A stretch of 49,061 bases of DNA from Rheinheimera lutimaris (lineage in GTDB: Bacteria; Pseudomonadota; Gammaproteobacteria; Enterobacterales; Alteromonadaceae): NCBI RefSeq assembly GCF_013283795.1, contig NZ_JABSOD010000008.1, positions 1 to 49,061 on the forward strand. Direction: 5' to 3'. Under the pieces are notes generated by a model, which worked only from the letters and a program-made list of their open reading frames with translations, was not told the DNA's origin and ran no database searches. The translations under genes and the position numbers were made by a program. Shown in pieces: positions 34,677-43,720 of the stretch. Position 1 is the first letter of the stretch, and each line of letters starts with the position of its first letter.

Positions 34677-36463
34677 CTTAATGCCTTGGCCGGCACATAA
34701 CGGCCAATCTGCATTTTAATCCGCGCATCGGTTTCGCGTTTGTATTGCGCAATCAACAGCTGTTGTGCCCTTTCAGTTTGTTGCGCGCCCAGCAAATCAA
34801 TAGTTGCAGCGCGCTGATTGGCATCCGGCGAGCTGACGCGTTTTTCCAGCACATCCAACAGCTCCGGTGAGCTGGCACCGGAATGTTTTAACGCATCTAT
34901 CAAAGCAGTGCTTACTTGCGGATCGCTTTCCTGCACCAGCGCATCCAGCAACGCAGGCCGCGCCTGCTCTGCCGGTAAACGTGATATGGCATCGGCAGCA
35001 CGACGCCGGGTAGCTTCCGACTCTGCGCTAAGCTCATGGCTTAATACTTCAACAAAGCTGGCGTCACCGGTATTGCCCATGCTGTCAATTAAGATCAACC
35101 GCTCACTTTGGTCGCTTGTGTCGACAAGCTGTTGTTGCAACGATTGCATAATGTACTGGCGTAAAGCCGGGTCATCTGAACGGGCAACCATACTGCCTGC
35201 CCCTAACAAACTGGCATTGCCGCCGATATCCTTAATCATTGCGCGTGACAGCAACAGCTCGGCGACATCCTGTCGCGGCGTGCCAAGGTCTGCCAGTGCA
35301 GAGGCGGCTCTGGATTGATCACCCTGGCTCATCGTAGTGTCAAACACCATGTCTGACAGTGCTTCGCGGGCGTTGTTCAGGCCGGATAACTGCAAGGCTA
35401 AAAAAGCCGTCGGCCTGGCATCATCATCCATCTGCCCGCGCAGCTCTGCCACTAACAAGTCGACATCTTCCGGGTGTTTTTTCAACCAGGCGGCCATTTC
35501 CAGCGCGGCATCAAAATACCGTGGCGGCGTGTCAGTGATAGCACTGATAAAGGCAACATAGGTTTCCGTGTAACTTTGCTGCTGCGTTGTAAACTCGTCG
35601 AATTCCGGCGCCAAATCATAAGGAACAGATTTTTCAGCCAACGCCCAATCCGTTTGCGCTATGGCAGCAAACAGCTGATCATCGCGTTGCAATGAAAAAC
35701 GTTGCTGCATAATCACTTCAGGCTGACCAGCGACTTGTAAACTAACGATTTCTTCACCGCTGATAGCTTGCCACCACAGCGGTTGTGACGGGTTAAATAT
35801 GGCAGTGGCTTGCGATTTCTGCACCGCAATCTTAATACCAAAACTGTCGGCGGCACCGCGTATCAGATGGTCAGCTTTGTGGCGCTGAATTTGCAGCGGC
35901 GTCTGGCTAAGCATACTAAAGTGCGCGGTGTAATCGCCCAGGCCATCCAGTGCTGCACTGTGCCATTGCGTTGTGCCGGCCGGCGGCAACAAAAAGGTGA
36001 AATTATCCAGTTGGGTAGCCACCAACAAGCGGCTTTTCGGCTGCCATTGTGGTGCAAAGGCGGTACTGCTAATGGCACAGTTGCTGTCCACTTGCAGAAA
36101 AAACGGTAAGCCTTGCGGTGATGCCGCGCGCTCTGCCGCCAGTGTCATATCCTGGCTAAGGTTAACCTTGCTAAAGCTTGCCCGCACCCGCGCAACACCA
36201 GCGTTAAGCGCTTCAACCTGCCAGCTCATCACACCTTCAAACGTATCGCTTTGCCCTTCTGCCGTAACCGTTGAGCTAAAGCGGAACGCCGCAGTTTGAC
36301 CCACAGCCAGCTGGCAACGCGCAGCCGGCTGCGCGCTTGCCGAAACCTCTACCTGCACAGAGTCAGAGCGGCTCCATGGATTGAACGCTATCACACCGAC
36401 AACAGCAGTAGCCGCAGCGGCTAATAACGATAATTTCTTAATGTTCAAACCTGGCATGTGCAC
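34673..36463 (-). CDS. HEAT-repeat protein with N-terminal membrane anchor
   Basis: 596 residues: hydrophobic N-terminal anchor or signal (about 10-26), a beta-rich region (about 40-270), a linker, and a C-terminal alpha-solenoid of HEAT-like repeats (about 320-596, for example the ATRRRAADAISRLP and DPQVSTALIDALKHS helices). A beta domain followed by a helical solenoid recalls the N-terminal half of vitellogenin-type lipid-transfer proteins. That is an architectural resemblance only. It is the middle gene between the large lipoprotein (29 bp upstream) and the metzincin (4-bp overlap), and probably forms a periplasmic complex or scaffold with them. Confidence 0.8.
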   Translation of the reverse strand: MHMPGLNIKKLSLLAAAATAVVGVIAFNPWSRSDSVQVEVSASAQPAARCQLAVGQTAAFRFSSTVTAEGQSDTFEGVMSWQVEALNAGVARVRASFSKVNLSQDMTLAAERAASPQGLPFFLQVDSNCAISSTAFAPQWQPKSRLLVATQLDNFTFLLPPAGTTQWHSAALDGLGDYTAHFSMLSQTPLQIQRHKADHLIRGAADSFGIKIAVQKSQATAIFNPSQPLWWQAISGEEIVSLQVAGQPEVIMQQRFSLQRDDQLFAAIAQTDWALAEKSVPYDLAPEFDEFTTQQQSYTETYVAFISAITDTPPRYFDAALEMAAWLKKHPEDVDLLVAELRGQMDDDARPTAFLALQLSGLNNAREALSDMVFDTTMSQGDQSRAASALADLGTPRQDVAELLLSRAMIKDIGGNASLLGAGSMVARSDDPALRQYIMQSLQQQLVDTSDQSERLILIDSMGNTGDASFVEVLSHELSAESEATRRRAADAISRLPAEQARPALLDALVQESDPQVSTALIDALKHSGASSPELLDVLEKRVSSPDANQRAATIDLLGAQQTERAQQLLIAQYKRETDARIKMQIGRYVPAKALR

Positions 36464-36492
36464 GCCTCTCGTATAAAAACCACTATCTTGTA

Positions 36493-38433
36493 CTAAAGTA
36501 ATTCCAGCGTACCTTCGGTACTGCGTCTTAGCAGATTTTGCGTAACAGGTTTAGAAGAGAAACTCACCAGCGTAACGGATTTGCTGCGGCGAAAGCGGAA
36601 TACTTTAATGGTGCCAACCAGCTTAACTTTGCCACTGATGGTTTGCAGAGTATGGTCCAGCGTAACATCACCACGTACCAAAATACGGTCATCGTCGGTC
36701 AGGCCAAAACTTAATACCCCCGTTAATGGAAACCTATTTTCCAAAAAGTGCAAGTTGGCATCAACACCCGCTTTAACGATGCGTAAATCCAGGCCACCAA
36801 AGATACGGCCGGTAAAACTGAAGTTTGGTTCAACCGAACGGGTTAGGTAACCGCAAGTATTAACCACTTCTGCAGATACCAGCAATAGCTGGCACTCAGA
36901 CAAGTCCGTTAGTAAGTCCATGTCATCGTCAACGTCAATACCTACCCGGCCACCGGCACTGATTTTAAAACCCAGCCGTACAGGGCCAAAACCAAAACCT
37001 AAACCGGCTACTTCCTGCGCTTTGTCCTGCTCGAATTCATTCTTCAGCTTCAGGTGCTCTTTGCCTTCTTTGGTATCGCCGGCCACTACGACATTGAAAG
37101 CTTTAATTTGATGAAAATAGGACGACTTATCTTTCGTTACTATGGCTTCAGCTATGGCTTCAGCAATTGTAAAATCAAAACTTTTGCCAATATTGCCGCG
37201 TAGTGCAACTTCGCCGGTGGCACGGCTTAAAATACCGTTGCGGCTTAAGGTGTTGTCGACATCCATTTCAGATTCAATGGCAATGCGGGCGTTGCCGGCG
37301 TTACGCTTTTGGTTCTTTTTAAAAGACGAATTACTTGCCGCTGTAACGGCGGTTGCGCTTTCACGCTCCAGGTTAACGTCTACATCTTTACAGTCGTTAG
37401 CAAGATCGCCGTCGTTACCATTCTGAGAGAAACTGGTTACCACACAGCCACGCAAAATAAAATGCGTTTCGTTTGCCAGCTCTCCGTCTTGTACTGCAGC
37501 CAGATCCGCGCCTTCCAGATACAGGTCATGGTGTGCCTCATCAGCAATGCCCGGTTGAATTTCATTAAAACTGAATGATGCTACCGTGCTGCCATCTTGC
37601 TGACCAATCATTAACGGCAAGATAATACCCGGCGCACTTTCAGGAATTAATACATAAGTCAGTGTAACCGACGCCGGCAATTTACCTAATTGGTTTAATT
37701 GCGCTTCGGTCATGCCATAGGTTAGTTCCTGCTGGATACTCAGGCCGGTTTCAGCATCTACCACTTGTAAATCTGCCGGAATTTCAGAAGCATCAATTTT
37801 AGAAAAGTAAGGGTCGGCACCGTTAAATACAAAACCGGACTTTACCGACAACACCGGTGTTGGTGATTCTTCTGCTTCGGTGATAGCCAGCAAGGCTACA
37901 GACGATTCTGTGGTTAATTCGTACTCTACATCGGTGCCACCTTCGCGTAACGTCAGGGTTGGCAAGGTGGCTGTCACGTTACCTTTTAACTCTGTTTCAT
38001 CGCGGAAAAAACCAACTTGCAGCTCTACTTCACGTCCGGCTTCAGCCAGAATTTGGCATTCACTGACAGGCCAGATAAACTCGTTTTCTACCACTACCGG
38101 CGCACCGTTCGCCGGTAACTCGACATCAATAGCATTAGAGCTACACACTATCGGCGCCGCCGGGTCGGCAGGGTTCTTCTCGACAAAACTAAAACTAACC
38201 GGAATGTTGGTTACTTCCGTTATGCTGGTATCAGTACCACGAATGGTAAATGATACCGGGATACGGTGATTAAGTGCAAAGGCCTGGCTGGTATCAAAAT
38301 CCATTGAAAAATCAGACATTTCGATATCAAAATCAACAACAACCGGCTCTTCAACTGCAGAGTCGCTGCCACCGCAAGCGGTTAAGGTTGCCAGCACTAC
38401 CAACGCCAACAAAGGTGTTTTTATGGTAAACAT
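36493..38433 (-). CDS. Large uncharacterised lipoprotein
   Basis: 646 residues with a clear lipobox (LTACGG, Cys20) followed by an acidic segment. The mature protein is predicted to be mostly beta-structured and contains a few cysteines (GCVVTS, NDCKDV, ECQLLL and NTCGYL) that could form disulfides. I do not recognise a family. There is no Lol-avoidance aspartate at position +2 (it is Gly), so the outer membrane is the likely site. First gene of a three-gene operon with the HEAT-repeat and metzincin proteins. The 41-bp repeat element lies 47-87 bp upstream of its start. Confidence 0.85.
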   Translation of the reverse strand: MFTIKTPLLALVVLATLTACGGSDSAVEEPVVVDFDIEMSDFSMDFDTSQAFALNHRIPVSFTIRGTDTSITEVTNIPVSFSFVEKNPADPAAPIVCSSNAIDVELPANGAPVVVENEFIWPVSECQILAEAGREVELQVGFFRDETELKGNVTATLPTLTLREGGTDVEYELTTESSVALLAITEAEESPTPVLSVKSGFVFNGADPYFSKIDASEIPADLQVVDAETGLSIQQELTYGMTEAQLNQLGKLPASVTLTYVLIPESAPGIILPLMIGQQDGSTVASFSFNEIQPGIADEAHHDLYLEGADLAAVQDGELANETHFILRGCVVTSFSQNGNDGDLANDCKDVDVNLERESATAVTAASNSSFKKNQKRNAGNARIAIESEMDVDNTLSRNGILSRATGEVALRGNIGKSFDFTIAEAIAEAIVTKDKSSYFHQIKAFNVVVAGDTKEGKEHLKLKNEFEQDKAQEVAGLGFGFGPVRLGFKISAGGRVGIDVDDDMDLLTDLSECQLLLVSAEVVNTCGYLTRSVEPNFSFTGRIFGGLDLRIVKAGVDANLHFLENRFPLTGVLSFGLTDDDRILVRGDVTLDHTLQTISGKVKLVGTIKVFRFRRSKSVTLVSFSSKPVTQNLLRRSTEGTLELL

Positions 38434-38479
38434 TACAAATCTTCCCTAACAAAAATCAAACCAGTTGTCAGGTTAACCA

Positions 38480-38520
38480 GCTACCGTGGTAATAAGCGTG
38501 GTAATAAGCGTGGAATTTGC
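38480..38520. repeat. 41-bp direct-repeat element, copy 1
   Basis: Starts with GCTACCGT (38480-38487) and contains two 12-bp tandem units GTGGTAATAAGC (38486-38497 and 38498-38509), then a related unit GTGGAATTTGC (38510-38520). It lies 47-87 bp upstream of the large lipoprotein start. A copy at 39503-39543 matches at 36 of 41 positions without gaps. Likely a regulator-binding array. Confidence 0.75.
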
Positions 38521-38607
38521 GGCAAAAATGCATGGCAATGTTGAGGTATTACCAGTTGTGCCGGCTTAACCAGCGGGCCGGCACATCACTGCAAGCGAAG
38601 CAGAACA

Positions 38608-39453
38608 TTAATAAACAGAACAGATGTGTGGATTTAAAACAGACAGAATAAGTAAACCTTCGGTGTTGCAGAAATCGATAGCACGGATAATGTCAGGCTG
38701 ACTTAATTCCAGCGACGCTAAAATGCCGGGATCAATCAGTTGCCTGCTGGAATACATTTCCGGGTGCTGGTTTGCCAGCGCCAGTCTCGCGGCTAAATGC
38801 AGCACCAATTGCGCTTTGTTTTTCTGATTTAAATTGTGGCTGTGTTGCAGTGCTACCGGTTCAACGATGCTGTCGGGCAACTGCCATAAATGTAACAGCT
38901 CTGCACCACACCGGGCATAAGTAAACCCCAGCACACGTTGCTGCAATTGCCACGGCAGCTCTTCGATAGTGTAATTTTGGCACTGATTTGCTTGCCTGGC
39001 GTTGTTGTGTAATACCACCATCTCGCCGATATTATGCAACAAGCCGGCTACAAAAAACCGATCTGACGGTTGTAAGCCACAGCTTTGCGCCAGAAACTGT
39101 GCAATTAAGGCCGCATTGACGGTTTGCTCCCAAAACCGCTCTAAATCAATAGCCGAAGTATCTACTGTGCTACAGGCAGAGGCAATACCAAGACTAAGCA
39201 CCAGGTGATATACCTGAGTTTTACCTAATACTAATAATACTTTTCTGACACTTTCCAGCTGGTACGGCAAACTATAAATGGCACTGTTGGCCAGCTTTAG
39301 CAGCTTTGATGTAAGCACAGGATCCAGCAAAATAGCTTGGGCCACCTCATCAAGACTGACGATGTCAGAGTCCAGCAGTTGTTTGACATGTAAACAGCAT
39401 TCCGGCAAAACGAAAACATCTGCAACATTCTGAGCGTATTGCAAGGCTTGCAT
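38608..39453 (-). CDS. HDOD domain signalling protein
   Basis: 281-residue protein that is almost entirely an HDOD domain, a relative of HD phosphohydrolases that lacks their full metal site. Matching segments include AQAILLDPVLTSKLLKLANSA, near residues 39-59, and FFVAGLLHNIGEMV, near residues 138-151. HDOD proteins act as scaffolds in signalling, motility or second-messenger responses. It has no partner output domain, which implies a protein-protein role. Its promoter region carries copy 2 of the 41-bp element, placing it under the same control as the three-gene envelope operon downstream. Confidence 0.9.
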   Translation of the reverse strand: MQALQYAQNVADVFVLPECCLHVKQLLDSDIVSLDEVAQAILLDPVLTSKLLKLANSAIYSLPYQLESVRKVLLVLGKTQVYHLVLSLGIASACSTVDTSAIDLERFWEQTVNAALIAQFLAQSCGLQPSDRFFVAGLLHNIGEMVVLHNNARQANQCQNYTIEELPWQLQQRVLGFTYARCGAELLHLWQLPDSIVEPVALQHSHNLNQKNKAQLVLHLAARLALANQHPEMYSSRQLIDPGILASLELSQPDIIRAIDFCNTEGLLILSVLNPHICSVY

Positions 39454-39812
39454 AGGATTGCGCCTCCCATGGTGACATTAGACATTGGTGGCATCATCGC
39501 TGGCTACCGTAGTAGTTAACATGGTAATAAGCGTGGAATTTGCACATTTGAAGCGTGGTATTTTTTAGTTGTTAATGCAGTTTCAATTTGAATTGTTGAT
39601 TTTAAAGCATTCCCGTTGCACAATTTGCACATTAAAATGGAAACAAAATAATTATGCTGCATAAATGCATAAGTATTTTATGCAAACCTAATACAAAAAA
39701 ACTGCCGCCAAATAAGAGCAGCATTTCACAACAACCTGCAGAACATGAGTTAGACCAGTATAGACATCATAAGGTTAGGCAAGATTACGTTAAAACTGTC
39801 AGGTGAAGTGTT
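39454..39812. promoter_or_regulatory. Divergent control region of HDOD and winged-helix/hydrolase genes
   Basis: 359-bp AT-rich intergenic region without a gene. It contains copy 2 of the 41-bp element (39503-39543) and a further GTGG unit at 39554-39558. An exact 12-bp direct repeat AATTTGCACATT occurs at 39537-39548 and 39622-39633. There is also a dyad of TGCATAAA (39658-39665) and TTTATGCA (39677-39684). A good AGGTGA ribosome site lies at 39801-39806 for the rightward GTG start. Promoter boxes cannot be fixed with confidence. Confidence 0.65.
39503..39543. repeat. 41-bp direct-repeat element, copy 2
   Basis: Begins GCTACCGT (39503-39510). After an 11-bp variable stretch it is identical to copy 1 over 22 bp (39522-39543). 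It is 50-90 bp upstream of the HDOD start codon, nearly the same distance and the same orientation as copy 1 to the lipoprotein gene. The AATTTGC end continues into ACATT, which is repeated at 39622-39633. Confidence 0.75.
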
Positions 39813-41258
39813 GTGCAAATTGCGATAAAAATGCTGGGCGAACTACAGGTTTTTCATAACAACCTGCTTACCCCGCTGCCCTCCTCAAAATTAACCCGCG
39901 CCTTACTGGTTTATTTGTTGCTGAATAACCGGCCACAACGCCGGGATTATTTATGTACGCTGTTTTGGCCTGAGGCCAAAGATGCCCGAGGGTCGTTGCG
40001 TTGGTCATTAAGTAAACTCAGGGCCATTCTGAACAATAATGCCAGCGAAAGCGGTGCTGAACAAAACATTGAACGTGTTGTGGCAGACAAGGACTATGTC
40101 AGCATTAATAAAACCGACATTGATATCGATCTGGTTAACCTGTGCAGCCGTGCCGCACAACAACAGCACTACGCCGGTGAATTGACTGAGTTGGCAAAAC
40201 AACTGGCCATGCCGCTACTGGACGGGCTGGATTTGCATAACCACCCGGACTTTCAACACTGGCTAATTGCACAGCGGCAACAACTGATACAGCTGCGCAG
40301 CAAACTGCTGAGCCAAATTGCAGCTTCGGCGAAGTGCAGTGTAACTGACGCAGCAAAAACGGCTCCCTTGCCTGCCAGGCCACGGCAGGCGTTACAACTG
40401 CAATATCAAGCAGATATCCGTTATTGTGCCGGCGACGACGGCGTAAAAATTGCCTATGTATCAACAGGCTGGGGATTGCCGCTGCTAAAACCCCCCGCCT
40501 TGTTAAACCATCTGCAATACGATTGGCATGCGCCGCTATGGGGGCGAATTTTTCATCAACTCGCCGGCGACTATCAGCTTATCCGCTATGATGACCGCGG
40601 CAGTGGTATGTCAGAGCGCAATATTGACGGCGTAAGTGTCGATGATTTAGCGCAGGATTTGGCAACCGTTGTTACTGCCAATAATCTGAGTCAATTCGCG
40701 TTACTCGGCATATCAAATAGCGTGGCTCTATGCATAGACTATGCAGCGCGCCACCCTGAGCAGGTATCACATTTGATTCTGTTTAACGGCTACGCTGCCG
40801 GCTGGTGTGCAGATGGCGACCCTCAGCTACGGGAAAAAATGCAAGCTATCATTGCCCTGGCAGAAACAGGTTGGGAACAGGACAACACAGCGTTCCGGCA
40901 GTTTTTCTCCATGACCTTTGTGCCGGACGCCAGCCAGCACGAGTTGGACTGGTTTAACGAATATTTGCTGCTGGCAGCCAACGCCAAAAACGCGGCAGCG
41001 TTAATGTCGGCTTTTGCAGATTGGGATGTTCGCAGCAAACTGACGCAGATAAAGGTACCTACGCTGGTTATTCATTCACTGGGCGATAAAGCGGTGCCGG
41101 CGCTATCCGGCCGTGAAATTGCTGCAACTATTCCCGGTGCCGAATTTATTGGCCTGGACAGTACATCGCACTTGCTGCTGGAGTACGAGCCGTCAGCACA
41201 GCAATTTATTGATATAATTCATGATTTCATATCACGCCATCAAAAAAGTGTTGTGTAA
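39813..41258 (+). CDS. Winged-helix/BTAD-like regulator fused to alpha/beta hydrolase (paralogue 1)
   Basis: 481 residues. Residues 1-100 form an OmpR/SARP-type winged helix (RALLVYLLLNNRPQRRD, LCTLFWPEAKDARGSLRWSLSKLR), about 105-170 resemble the helical BTAD region, and 205-481 form an alpha/beta hydrolase. Hydrolase residues: YDDRG (259-263), nucleophile Ser301 in GISNS (299-303; the second glycine is replaced by Ser), Asp425 and His453. It may be a transcription factor that uses the hydrolase as a ligand receptor. GTG start with AGGTGA six bases upstream. Followed by a paralogue 61 bp downstream. Probable controller of the neighbouring 41-bp elements (inference). Confidence 0.85.
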   Translation: MQIAIKMLGELQVFHNNLLTPLPSSKLTRALLVYLLLNNRPQRRDYLCTLFWPEAKDARGSLRWSLSKLRAILNNNASESGAEQNIERVVADKDYVSINKTDIDIDLVNLCSRAAQQQHYAGELTELAKQLAMPLLDGLDLHNHPDFQHWLIAQRQQLIQLRSKLLSQIAASAKCSVTDAAKTAPLPARPRQALQLQYQADIRYCAGDDGVKIAYVSTGWGLPLLKPPALLNHLQYDWHAPLWGRIFHQLAGDYQLIRYDDRGSGMSERNIDGVSVDDLAQDLATVVTANNLSQFALLGISNSVALCIDYAARHPEQVSHLILFNGYAAGWCADGDPQLREKMQAIIALAETGWEQDNTAFRQFFSMTFVPDASQHELDWFNEYLLLAANAKNAAALMSAFADWDVRSKLTQIKVPTLVIHSLGDKAVPALSGREIAATIPGAEFIGLDSTSHLLLEYEPSAQQFIDIIHDFISRHQKSVV

Positions 41259-41319
41259 AGGTGCTTGCCGCTTAAGCGCAGCCAGCTAAAATAACAAACG
41301 GATAATCAGGGAGGTGCAA

Positions 41320-42717
41320 ATGACTATAGCGATTAACATGCTGGGTAAACTGGAATTACGTCGCAATGGCATGGTAATAGCAATGCCGGCCTCCAAGCGC
41401 AGCCGCGCCCTGCTGGCGTATCTGGCACTTACCGCCAGGCCACACCGCCGCGACAGGTTATGTGAAGTATTCTGGGAAATTCCGGATGACCCTAAGGGCG
41501 CATTACGCTGGTCGCTAAGTAAGATCAGGCCACTGGTAAATGATGCCACCGCAGAACGGCTGCAAGCAGACCGCGAGCGGGTGTCGCTGGTCAGCAGCGA
41601 CATCTGCATTGACCTGCAGCAGCTGATAGCTAAGAGTCAGCAAAGCGATTTATCCATTGCTGAACTTGAAGAGCTGCTGCTGCAAAGCCAACAACCGTTT
41701 TTGCAAGGGCTGGATTTACCCGATCAGAGTCTGTTTCAAGATTGGTTGACGGCAGAGCGCAATGCACTGCAGCAACTCACCGGCAAGCTGCAGTCTCGTA
41801 TAGCCTCACATGCCACGCTCAGCAGCCCGGATAAACTGCATGCCGCAGAGGCCCCCGGCAGCCGCGAGCTGCTCGCACGACAAAAAGTACAGTTTTGCAC
41901 CGCGCAAGATGGCGTCCGTATTGCTTATGCCTCTGTAGGCAAGGGCCCTACCATTGTTAAAGCCGCGAATTGGCTTAGCCATTTGGAGCATGATTGGAAT
42001 GCGCCGATCTGGAGCCCGTTGTTCCGCGATTTAGCAGCGGATCATCATTTTGTCCGTTACGACGAGCGCGGCAATGGCTTATCTGACTGGGACGTGGCGG
42101 ATATTTCATTTGACGCCTTTGTTACCGACCTCGAAACAGTAGTAGCGGCAAATAAGTTAGATAAATTTGCACTGCTGGGTATATCACAAGGCGCAGCGGT
42201 ATCTATCGAGTATGCTATCCGCTATCCGGAAAAGGTGTCACAGCTTATTTTGTTTGGCGGCTATGCTGCCGGCTGGCGCATCGGCGCTTCAGAAGCCTTA
42301 ACCAAAGAACGTGAAGCAGTGATGACGCTCACCTCGATAGGCTGGGGTACCGACAACCCGGCGTACCGACAGATCTTCTCTTCCACCTTTATGCCGGATG
42401 CTAATGAGGCGGAGTTCAACTGGTTTAATGATTTTCAGCGCTTAACCACCTCAGCCGAAAACGCAGTAAGGTTTTTATCGGTGTTTGCCGATATCGACGT
42501 GCGCCACCGGCTGGCACAGGTAAAGGTGCCTACGTTGGTGATTCATGCACTGGGCGACCAACGAATCCCGGTAAGCATTGGCCGCGAACTTGCCGCAACT
42601 ATTCCCAATGCCGAGTTTGTCGGCTTAGAGAGCAACGGGCACTTACTGTTGGGGCGCGAGCCTGCATCAAAAGCCTTTGTGCAAGCCATACGCGACTTTA
42701 TGGCCCAGCATCCGTAA
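41320..42717 (+). CDS. Winged-helix/BTAD-like regulator fused to alpha/beta hydrolase (paralogue 2)
   Basis: 465 residues with the same domain order as paralogue 1 and clear similarity throughout. The winged helix (RALLAYLALTARPHRRDRLCEVFW) is strongly conserved. In the hydrolase part the nucleophile motif is canonical GISQG (287-291, Ser289), with Asp413 and His441 completing the triad. The ATG at 41320 has a perfect GGGAGG five bases upstream. The GTG at 41314 lies inside that site and is rejected. The two genes probably arose by tandem duplication and have since diverged in the hydrolase active site, which suggests different ligands or one sensing and one degrading role. Confidence 0.87.
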   Translation: MTIAINMLGKLELRRNGMVIAMPASKRSRALLAYLALTARPHRRDRLCEVFWEIPDDPKGALRWSLSKIRPLVNDATAERLQADRERVSLVSSDICIDLQQLIAKSQQSDLSIAELEELLLQSQQPFLQGLDLPDQSLFQDWLTAERNALQQLTGKLQSRIASHATLSSPDKLHAAEAPGSRELLARQKVQFCTAQDGVRIAYASVGKGPTIVKAANWLSHLEHDWNAPIWSPLFRDLAADHHFVRYDERGNGLSDWDVADISFDAFVTDLETVVAANKLDKFALLGISQGAAVSIEYAIRYPEKVSQLILFGGYAAGWRIGASEALTKEREAVMTLTSIGWGTDNPAYRQIFSSTFMPDANEAEFNWFNDFQRLTTSAENAVRFLSVFADIDVRHRLAQVKVPTLVIHALGDQRIPVSIGRELAATIPNAEFVGLESNGHLLLGREPASKAFVQAIRDFMAQHP

Positions 42718-42794
42718 GCTACACATATGATTTAAAATGGTATATTTTCACATATAAATGAATACTGTTCATAGATAGCGGCATAGGTAATAGC

Positions 42795-43700
42795 GTGATT
42801 GAAAAAGTCCACCTGAGTATTTTGCGTGAAATAGACCGCCATGGCTCGTTAACGGCGGCCGCAAGCAGCTTAAACCTAACACAATCGGCGCTAAGTCACA
42901 GCATTAAAAAACTGGAGCAACAGGCCGGCACCAGCCTGTGGTTAAAAGACGGCCGGCAAATCCGGCTGACGGAAGCCGGCAGCTACTTGTTGGAGCAAGC
43001 CAACCGGCTGCTGCCGCAGTTTGAACGCATCGACGACACCTTACGCCAATTTGCCAACAATGAGAAAGGCAGCCTGCGGGTAGGTATGGAATGCCACCCT
43101 TGTTATCAGTGGTTGCTAAAAGTGGTGCAACCGTTTTTAGCGCAATCGCCCGGGGTAGATATCGATGTAAAACAACGTTTTCAGTTCGGCGGCATGGCAG
43201 CGCTGTTTAATTACGATATTGATTTACTGATCACCCCGGATCCGATCCAAAAAGAGCGCATCGTGTTTGAGCCGGTGTTTCCGTATGAACTGGTACTGGT
43301 GGTTAGCCAACACAGCAAACTCAGTGGCCTGTGCGAGGTGACACCGGCGCAGCTAAGCGATCAGGTATTGCTGACCTATCCGGTAGAAACAGCACGGCTG
43401 GATATTTTTCAGCAGTTTTTACTGCCGGCGCAGTGCATGCCTAAGCACCATAAAACGCTTGAAGCGACTGACATTATTTTACAAATGGTGGCGGCTAACC
43501 GCGGCGTAGCTGCGATGCCGAAATGGCTGGCACTGGAATACGCAGACAGTCTGCCGATTGACGTGCTGCGCTTCGGCGACAGCGGTATTCATAAACATAT
43601 TTATGTCGGTTACCGTAAGCAAGAGCAGCTGAATCAACATATTCAACGCTTTATTGCGCTGGCCAAAAGCAGCGGTACAACCTTATCTGCAACGGATTAA
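42795..43700 (+). CDS. LysR family transcriptional regulator
   Basis: 301 residues: N-terminal winged helix with the LysR pattern (GSLTAAASSLNLTQSALSHSIKKLE) and a C-terminal periplasmic-binding-like effector domain of about 210 residues. It begins with GTG. The effector domain (GMECHPCYQWL, DLLITPDP) recalls MetR-type regulators, which respond to homocysteine; MetR is only a possible relative. It lies 77 bp after the second hydrolase-regulator gene on the same strand and converges with the GFA gene. Target genes unknown. Confidence 0.92.
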   Translation: MIEKVHLSILREIDRHGSLTAAASSLNLTQSALSHSIKKLEQQAGTSLWLKDGRQIRLTEAGSYLLEQANRLLPQFERIDDTLRQFANNEKGSLRVGMECHPCYQWLLKVVQPFLAQSPGVDIDVKQRFQFGGMAALFNYDIDLLITPDPIQKERIVFEPVFPYELVLVVSQHSKLSGLCEVTPAQLSDQVLLTYPVETARLDIFQQFLLPAQCMPKHHKTLEATDIILQMVAANRGVAAMPKWLALEYADSLPIDVLRFGDSGIHKHIYVGYRKQEQLNQHIQRFIALAKSSGTTLSATD

Positions 43701-43720
43701 ACGCAGGCTGTTAACTGCCC

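Noticed and set aside
38486..38520. Short CRISPR-like tandem repeats
   Set aside because: Units are 11-12 bp with no spacers and there are no cas genes. They fit a regulator-binding array.
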